From the NCBI RefSeq assembly GCF_015277775.1, contig NZ_CP063849.1:9191501-9255500 (forward strand): DNA of 64,000 bases. Direction: 5' to 3'. This DNA comes from Paludibaculum fermentans. GTDB taxonomy: Bacteria > Acidobacteriota > Terriglobia > Bryobacterales > Bryobacteraceae. A program made the position numbers and the translations under genes. This document shows, piece after piece, positions 59,605 through 64,000 of the stretch (its first letter is position 1; each line of letters begins with the position of its first letter). The notes beneath the pieces are model-generated. The model had not been told where the DNA came from and searched no databases. It saw only the letters and a list, made by a program, of their open reading frames with translations.

Positions 59605-60609
59605 TCAAAAAGCTGGTTCGGCTTCGCGCAGTTCTTCGTGCGGGGCCGCGATCTCGAAGAAGTTGTCGATGACGTTCGGGTTGCCATTCGACCGGCAGAT
59701 GGCGAAGTACGCGCACGGCCGGTTGTGGTGGAAACAGAAGGAGGTGTTCTGGTAGAAGACCTTGTGGTTGCGGGCGCGCAGGAACTCCTGCGTCAGTTGC
59801 CACAGTTCCTCGCGGAGGATGTCGAAGCGTTCCCGCGAGAGGTACAGCGTTTCGCGGTGGAACATCTCCGGATCGGCGTACTTCTCCGCCAGCCGCGCCT
59901 GGAATTCCTCGTCGGACTCCGGCATCTTCCGCTTTGCCGTGGATGTGCCGCTCTTGGATTTCGCGATCAGTTCCGAACGGCGCGTCTGATATTCATCCTC
60001 GGTCTCACCTCTGCTCTGCTGGAGCCGCGCCTTGGCGAGGACGTTGTAGATCACGCCGGTGATCGGGATGCCCAGCGTCTGCTCGACGTAGTAGGCGTAG
60101 ATGGTGATCTGGAAGTCCGTCCAAAGCCGCTCCAGGTAATCAGCGTCGATCTGCGCGGCGGTCTTGTGCTCCAGGATGTAATTGCTGTCGCCGATCCGCA
60201 CGATGCCGTCTACCTTGCCGGCCAGCAGGAAGCTGCGCGAGGCCGCCCCGGTTTTCGGGTTGACGATCGGACCCTCGAACGTCTTCTCCAGCGCGATGAT
60301 GTAGAAATCCTCGCGGGAGTAGCGGGTGGCGTAAGCGGTCATCATGGCGCGAGCCAGGTGCCAATCGCGGCGCACACCGTCGTCCGAGACGCGCGCCGCG
60401 CAGCTGCGCTCGAGGTGGTCGAGCACTTGGGCGAGATCGCGCGTCCCGTGCCAAATCAGCAGACATTCGTGGATCAACGAGCCGAAGCTGAGATTGGGAT
60501 CCTTCTGGAGAGACACCAGGCCGGTCACGTAGCGGTATTCGCAAGCCTTTCGGCAGTTCCGGAACAGTGACCACATGCTGTAGGTGGAAGTCATCAGAGG
60601 CGTGCTCAT
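59605..60609 (-). CDS. RecB/Cas4-like PD-(D/E)XK exonuclease
   Basis: ATG 60609 overlaps the sigma-like gene by ATGA, giving 334 residues. The nuclease core is clear: His47 (SLIHE), Asp134 (GKVDGIV), Glu147-x-Lys149 (ILEHKT) and a later helix. Cys19/Cys23 near the N-terminus and three Cys near the C-terminus (CFHHNRPCAYFAIC) suggest a Cas4-type iron-sulfur cluster. It would resect DNA ends to provide single strands for the Sak4-like annealase and the DUF669 protein. Confidence 0.85.
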   Translation of the reverse strand: MSTPLMTSTYSMWSLFRNCRKACEYRYVTGLVSLQKDPNLSFGSLIHECLLIWHGTRDLAQVLDHLERSCAARVSDDGVRRDWHLARAMMTAYATRYSREDFYIIALEKTFEGPIVNPKTGAASRSFLLAGKVDGIVRIGDSNYILEHKTAAQIDADYLERLWTDFQITIYAYYVEQTLGIPITGVIYNVLAKARLQQSRGETEDEYQTRRSELIAKSKSGTSTAKRKMPESDEEFQARLAEKYADPEMFHRETLYLSRERFDILREELWQLTQEFLRARNHKVFYQNTSFCFHHNRPCAYFAICRSNGNPNVIDNFFEIAAPHEELREAEPAF

Positions 60610-61169
60610 TGCGCACCTCCCGCACTGGCGAAGTAGTTGGGGCCAACGCCGGCGGCCAGCAGGGCCTCGCGGAGCCGCCGGATCCGGCGATAAACTACCG
60701 TTCGCCCCTGCCCAGGCAAGCGGCTCAGTTCGCTGGGCGTGTGCCAACACAGCGCCAGCGCCGTCTCGCGCAGTACTTCTGGAAGCGGGGCCAGTGCCCG
60801 CTCGAAGTCCAGCCAGAAGTGCTGGCGTTCGGAGAAGGGTGGCGCCGACCCGGAGCTGAGGCATTCCGTGTCAATCTCGGTAACATCACCGGACAGCGAC
60901 CCATCGCCCAGATGCCGCCGCCGACCGGCCAGGCGATACCGCAAGATTGAGTTGAGTTCCTTATCCATCACCCGCGATGCGAAAGTGCGCACGGACGCGC
61001 GGTCCACGTCGAAGCGATCAAAGCGTGTGTAGAAGGTCACCAGCAGTTGGCCGGCGACGTCATCGCAATCGTCGTGAGTGAGCCCACAACGACCAACCGC
61101 GCCGAGCGCCTTCTGCCGCGCAACGTCACGCACGGTGGGAAACGCCTCTTCGAATGCGAGGTTATGCAT
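60606..61169 (-). CDS. Sigma-70-like factor, phage type
   Basis: ATG 61169 overlaps the preceding gene by eight bases and gives 187 residues. The N-terminal two-thirds resembles sigma region 2 (DDCDDVAGQLLVTFYTRFDRFDV... VRTFASRVMDKELNSILRYRLAGRR). The C-terminal 60 residues resemble region 4 with a helix-turn-helix (LSRLPGQGRTVVYRRIRRLREALL). It would direct RNA polymerase to phage promoters, perhaps of the late operon. Divergent from host sigma factors, but the two-domain plan is recognisable. Confidence 0.75.
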   Translation of the reverse strand: MHNLAFEEAFPTVRDVARQKALGAVGRCGLTHDDCDDVAGQLLVTFYTRFDRFDVDRASVRTFASRVMDKELNSILRYRLAGRRRHLGDGSLSGDVTEIDTECLSSGSAPPFSERQHFWLDFERALAPLPEVLRETALALCWHTPSELSRLPGQGRTVVYRRIRRLREALLAAGVGPNYFASAGGAQ

Positions 61170-61527
61170 GTTCGCCTCCCACCTGGCGCGCAGCCCGCCC
61201 GGGGAGTTCGATTTCCATGGTGAAGGGCAGACCGTGCCGCACCACCAGCACGCGGATCTCGCCATCCTCAACGTCGCGCGTGTACTCGAACAGCTCGGCG
61301 ACCTCGCGCTTCAATTCGAAGTCTGAGCCGGATGTGCCTCGCGGTTCCTGGCGATCGACGCCGAACTTCAGGTCCCGCACGACCGTGGGCCACGGATTGA
61401 GCACAGGTTCGCCGGCGCGAATTCGCAGAAACTCGATCTGCCCGAAGCCGAGCGTGCGAATTGCGTCGAGAAGCGCGCGCTCCGACGCCAGCAGGTCTTT
61501 GGTGGAGGTGGGTTTACCGCGCATCAT
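61162..61527 (-). CDS. Unknown protein between HTH and sigma-like genes
   Basis: The 121-residue protein (MMRGKPTSTKDLLASERALL; then IEFLRIRAGEPVLNPWP; then FELKREVAELFEYTRDVEDG) overlaps both neighbours. It is a mixed alpha/beta protein with no recognised motif. A similar position next to small sigma factors suggests a regulator or partner, but nothing in the sequence proves it. Confidence 0.55.
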   Translation of the reverse strand: MMRGKPTSTKDLLASERALLDAIRTLGFGQIEFLRIRAGEPVLNPWPTVVRDLKFGVDRQEPRGTSGSDFELKREVAELFEYTRDVEDGEIRVLVVRHGLPFTMEIELPGRAARQVGGEHA

Positions 61528-61736
61528 CGCGCCACCTCCAGGGCGTCACCGCCGCCCTGACGGCTCACCAGCCAATCCTTCACGTCGGAAGGGGCATACC
61601 GGATCATCTGCCCAATCCGATGGAACCGAGGCCCTTTGCCTTCAGTCCGCCAGGTTCGGAGCGTGCCGAGAGAGACCTGGAGTCTTTCGGCCAGTTCCTT
61701 CTCTTCGAGTAGTGTTTCTAGGGGTTTGTCGCTCAT
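61524..61736 (-). CDS. Small HTH (excisionase/MerR-type) DNA-binding protein
   Basis: The 70-residue protein has a MerR-like/HTH_17 fold: LEEKELAERLQVSLGTLRTWRTEGKGPRFHRIG with the wing segment MIRYAPSDVKDWLVSR. Such proteins act as excisionases or as simple phage regulators. It overlaps the next gene by ATGA. No integrase gene is seen in the window, so excisionase function cannot be confirmed. Confidence 0.8.
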   Translation of the reverse strand: MSDKPLETLLEEKELAERLQVSLGTLRTWRTEGKGPRFHRIGQMIRYAPSDVKDWLVSRQGGGDALEVAR

Positions 61737-61838
61737 TTCGCCTGTCCCTCACGCTTTGTGCGTGTTTGGTACAAGACGATCTTGAATCCTCACCCCGTGG
61801 GCGATTCAACAAGGGCGACGTGGGCGAACTGTGGGCGA

Positions 61839-62699
61839 TCAGCGCGTCGGTTTGACGATCCCTCGGCGGAGCAGAGCCTCGATGCGGGCAGACTTTTTCG
61901 ATTTCCTTGGCAGCTCGTCGCGGACCCATTTGTAAAGGTCAGTAGGATCCACTTCTGCCTCGTCCGCGACCTTCGTTTTCGGGATGTCATACTTCTGGCA
62001 GAAAGCGTTCAGCACGCGTTCCCGGTCGGTCGGCGGCGTAACGGTCTGTTCATCTTCGGAAGACACTGGATCGACCGCAACAAACCGCCCGGCATCGTCC
62101 ACCACGATCTGGGCTTCAAGCGAAATGAAGCCGATTCCGCGGGCCTGGATCATCTCCTGAACGGCCACATCCCGAAATCGTTCGGTAGGCGCCACCAATA
62201 GGAAGGGCCCATCGATCTCGACCAGCAGCCGGCGAACGCCCTCCAGAAAAGCCGTTCGCCGCGCCTGAACCTGCAGGAAGGCGGGCTGGCTCCGCGTGTT
62301 GGCGCGGGATGACACTCCAATCGCCCAGACGCCAGGAAAGCGAAGGGCAGGCTGCTGCCAGCGCAGCCCTAGCGCTTGCGCGACGGGTTTGAAGAAGGAG
62401 GCAAGGTCGAGTTCGTGGATCAGCGCGTCACTGGTGGTGAGCACCTTGTCCTCGCAAAGCCTGTGTGGGTGTCTGCAGATCGCCGCAAAGGAGCCATTAC
62501 CGTAATCGACGATGCCGCGAGGGCAATCGGCGTCGCGCGGATTCGGACAGGGATAGCGGTGCCCCAATACGTCGGTGGAGCGAAGATGCGGACGAAGCAG
62601 CGAGAACTCGTCGCCACAGTGCACTTCCCACACCGCCGGGATGTCGGTCAGCCCCGGAACCTTTTCAATCGCCCGCCAAAGCTGCGTCAGCTTGCGCAT
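61839..62699 (-). CDS. Unknown protein with Cys-rich N-terminus
   Basis: ATG 62699 gives 286 residues and overlaps the upstream gene by 35 bases. The N-terminal 90 residues contain Cys28, Cys51, Cys59, Cys75 and Cys82 (HRYPCPNPRDADCPR...CRHPHRLC), which may bind zinc. The middle is alpha/beta (RRLLVEIDGPFLLVAPTERFRD). The end has a helical DNA-binding-like segment (KVADEAEVDPTDLYKWVRDELPRKSKK). A regulatory or DNA-processing role is possible. It is the second gene of the early operon. Confidence 0.6.
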   Translation of the reverse strand: MRKLTQLWRAIEKVPGLTDIPAVWEVHCGDEFSLLRPHLRSTDVLGHRYPCPNPRDADCPRGIVDYGNGSFAAICRHPHRLCEDKVLTTSDALIHELDLASFFKPVAQALGLRWQQPALRFPGVWAIGVSSRANTRSQPAFLQVQARRTAFLEGVRRLLVEIDGPFLLVAPTERFRDVAVQEMIQARGIGFISLEAQIVVDDAGRFVAVDPVSSEDEQTVTPPTDRERVLNAFCQKYDIPKTKVADEAEVDPTDLYKWVRDELPRKSKKSARIEALLRRGIVKPTR

Positions 62700-63849
62700 C
62701 GGCCGCGCCCTCCTCGGTAATGACGAATCCACGGGCACGCAACCAGTCCTCGATCACCATGGCCTCCTCGCCACGGTTGTACCCGGACTTGTTGCCAGCC
62801 TTGATCGTCACGGTTCGAGGCTTCTTCTCGTCATCCAGCTTGATCTTGAACACGGCTTTCCGGATCTGCGCTTCCGCTTCAATGGTTCTCTGGATCAGCG
62901 CCAGCGCATGAAACAAACTCTCCGCGCGATGAACCTCAAAATGCTCGAAGGCGCCGCCCCACGAGTATTCGATCTCCCGGAGTTTCACTGTGTCCAACCC
63001 AGCGATGTCGCGGCAGTTCAGTGCTGCGCGGCCATCCTCCTTCAGTGGATCGAGCGTGTACTTTTCCGCGAAGACGAATTTGTCCTCGCCGCCGAACACG
63101 TGCCGGCCAAACTGAACACGGTATTCGCGGACATCGGCAAAGGTGGATGCATTGATGCGAAGTTCGTTATGGATGGCGTCGTAGATCACCACGTCGGTCT
63201 TCTCCGGCCGGAAGAACGTCGACGTCGATCGGGGGCCCTTCCGGCTTGGCTCGCGCTTGCAAGGCTGGCCATGCTCCACGAGGAACCGGACCTCCCCGAC
63301 AGAATCCTTCCGCATGATCCGGCATCCGACGCCGCGCTTCTTCGCTTGGAAGTAGGCATCAAGCGATGCTTCCAGTTGGGACAGATCCGCCGGCAAATCG
63401 TCTACCGCCATGACATCGTCCGGGGCGGCCGCCCGGAAGCTCTCGAAGGACTTTCGCTTCTGGAAGAACTCCTCGTGCTCCTTCCTCTCCAGCGCTTCGG
63501 GATTCTTCAGCCAGATCTGCGTGGCCAGATCCAATGCGGTCACTTCGCCGTCTGTTTCGATCTGGTTGGACCCCGCCAGATCCAGCAGTTCATCGAAACG
63601 CTCATCCGACCCGATGCTGCCAATCAGGTGGAGCGCTTCCACCAAGTCGCCTGGCATGTCCTCGTCGGGCTGGGCTAGGATACCGCCCAAGGTCGTGGCA
63701 TCGATTTCCTGGTTGGCGCCGGAGGGAAGGTCAAAGCCCTTCATCTCCAGGAACATCCGGAAAGGTTCGAGCAAGGGGATCAAGTTTGCAGGTTGGATCT
63801 TTTTCAGGAGGTCCGGCTGCGCAAAGCTTCTCAGGTTGAATCGAGCCAT
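62665..63849 (-). CDS. Unknown large early protein
   Basis: The ATG at 63849 follows GAGGTG; a TTG at 63864 is a poorer choice. The 394-residue protein has a helical N-terminal third (LRSFAQPDLLKKIQPANLIPLLEPF), a basic middle (IMRKDSVGEVRFLVEHGQPCKREPSRKGPRSTS), then FFRPEKTDVVIYDAIHNELRI and TFADVREYRVQFGRHVFGG, a C-terminal helical end. No known family is recognised. It is the first gene of the early transcript and may be a takeover or regulatory protein. Confidence 0.6.
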   Translation of the reverse strand: MARFNLRSFAQPDLLKKIQPANLIPLLEPFRMFLEMKGFDLPSGANQEIDATTLGGILAQPDEDMPGDLVEALHLIGSIGSDERFDELLDLAGSNQIETDGEVTALDLATQIWLKNPEALERKEHEEFFQKRKSFESFRAAAPDDVMAVDDLPADLSQLEASLDAYFQAKKRGVGCRIMRKDSVGEVRFLVEHGQPCKREPSRKGPRSTSTFFRPEKTDVVIYDAIHNELRINASTFADVREYRVQFGRHVFGGEDKFVFAEKYTLDPLKEDGRAALNCRDIAGLDTVKLREIEYSWGGAFEHFEVHRAESLFHALALIQRTIEAEAQIRKAVFKIKLDDEKKPRTVTIKAGNKSGYNRGEEAMVIEDWLRARGFVITEEGAADAQADAALAGD

Positions 63850-63952
63850 CTTCAGACACCTCAATAAGTTATGCGGTCCGTCGCGGCAGGTCTGTCACCG
63901 TCGATACGCATCTGGCGGGCGGCCTGGAGTACAACCGTTTCAATTCTAGAAT

Positions 63953-63972
63953 GGCGAATACGAGGCGAATAC
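63953..63972. repeat. Direct repeat GGCGAATAC, 11-bp spacing, upstream of the early operon
   Basis: GGCGAATAC occurs at 63953-63961 and 63964-63972, a spacing of one helical turn. It lies about 105 bases upstream of the first early gene, where an operator would be. The neighbouring sequence on the - strand also has an ATTCTAGAAT palindrome (63943-63952). Confidence 0.5.
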
Positions 63973-64000
63973 ATTCTCACAGCCCAAGCTCTTGGAGTCC

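Noticed and set aside
14906-63849. Gene transfer agent instead of a prophage
   Set aside because: The tail hub has GTA-like features, but the module also has complete replication, recombination and terminase genes and several cargo genes, which fits a phage.
1-64000. CRISPR array, tRNA or rRNA genes
   Set aside because: No regularly spaced short repeats and no tRNA- or rRNA-like sequence was noticed while reading.

Overview
The window is GC-rich bacterial DNA with two very different halves. The left 14.4 kb is all on the + strand: chromosomal or accessory operons. The right 49 kb (about 14.9-63.85 kb) is almost entirely on the - strand and is a large siphovirus-type prophage. Lipoprotein signals and a CsgG-like outer-membrane protein indicate a Gram-negative host. 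There is no rRNA, tRNA or housekeeping marker, so taxonomy is open; a soil Acidobacteriota-like host is only a guess from general style.

Left half. (1) 1-1206: 3' part of a primase/helicase-type ATPase gene cut by the window edge. (2) 1563-7072: a tightly packed seven-gene envelope operon. It encodes a coiled-coil secreted protein, a proline-rich lipoprotein, a one-pass membrane protein, another secreted helical protein, a protein made almost only of six 36-residue repeats, a small secreted partner, and a 494-aa CsgG-like protein. This looks like an unrecognised curli-like fibre secretion system. (3) 7246-14452: five coupled genes. They encode a NitT/TauT-type binding lipoprotein, a permease, an ABC ATPase fused to a second binding-protein-like domain, a methyltransferase fused to a histidine-kinase-like module, and a receiver-like protein. 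This looks like a transporter-coupled signalling system.

Right half, read right to left as transcribed. 63.85-57.9 kb is early/recombination: two unknown proteins, an HTH protein, a sigma-like factor, a RecB/Cas4-like nuclease, a Sak4-like ATPase, a DUF669 protein, an ERCC4 nuclease and a RecD2-like helicase. 55.55-53.13 kb is a three-gene cargo island (PD-(D/E)XK nuclease, Ser/Thr kinase, unknown protein) that looks like a defence or signalling system. 52.7-50.25 kb is a PrimPol-helicase. 50.1-48.45 kb holds small phage genes. 48.3-45.97 kb is terminase. 45.6-41.5 kb has two ParB-methyltransferase fusions and small genes. 40.3-35.3 kb is a lambda-like head module (gpW, portal, S49 protease with nested scaffold, decoration protein, major capsid, joining proteins). 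35.3-14.9 kb is the tail: terminator, tube, G/GT chaperones with a canonical -1 slippery site, tape measure, tip/hub proteins, a small M15 peptidase, fibre. Two + strand cargo cassettes interrupt the late operon: 28.48-29.46 kb and 40.38-41.45 kb. No integrase or attachment site is visible, so the right end probably lies beyond the window. The left end is near 14.46-14.9 kb, where a DUF5131 remnant lies.
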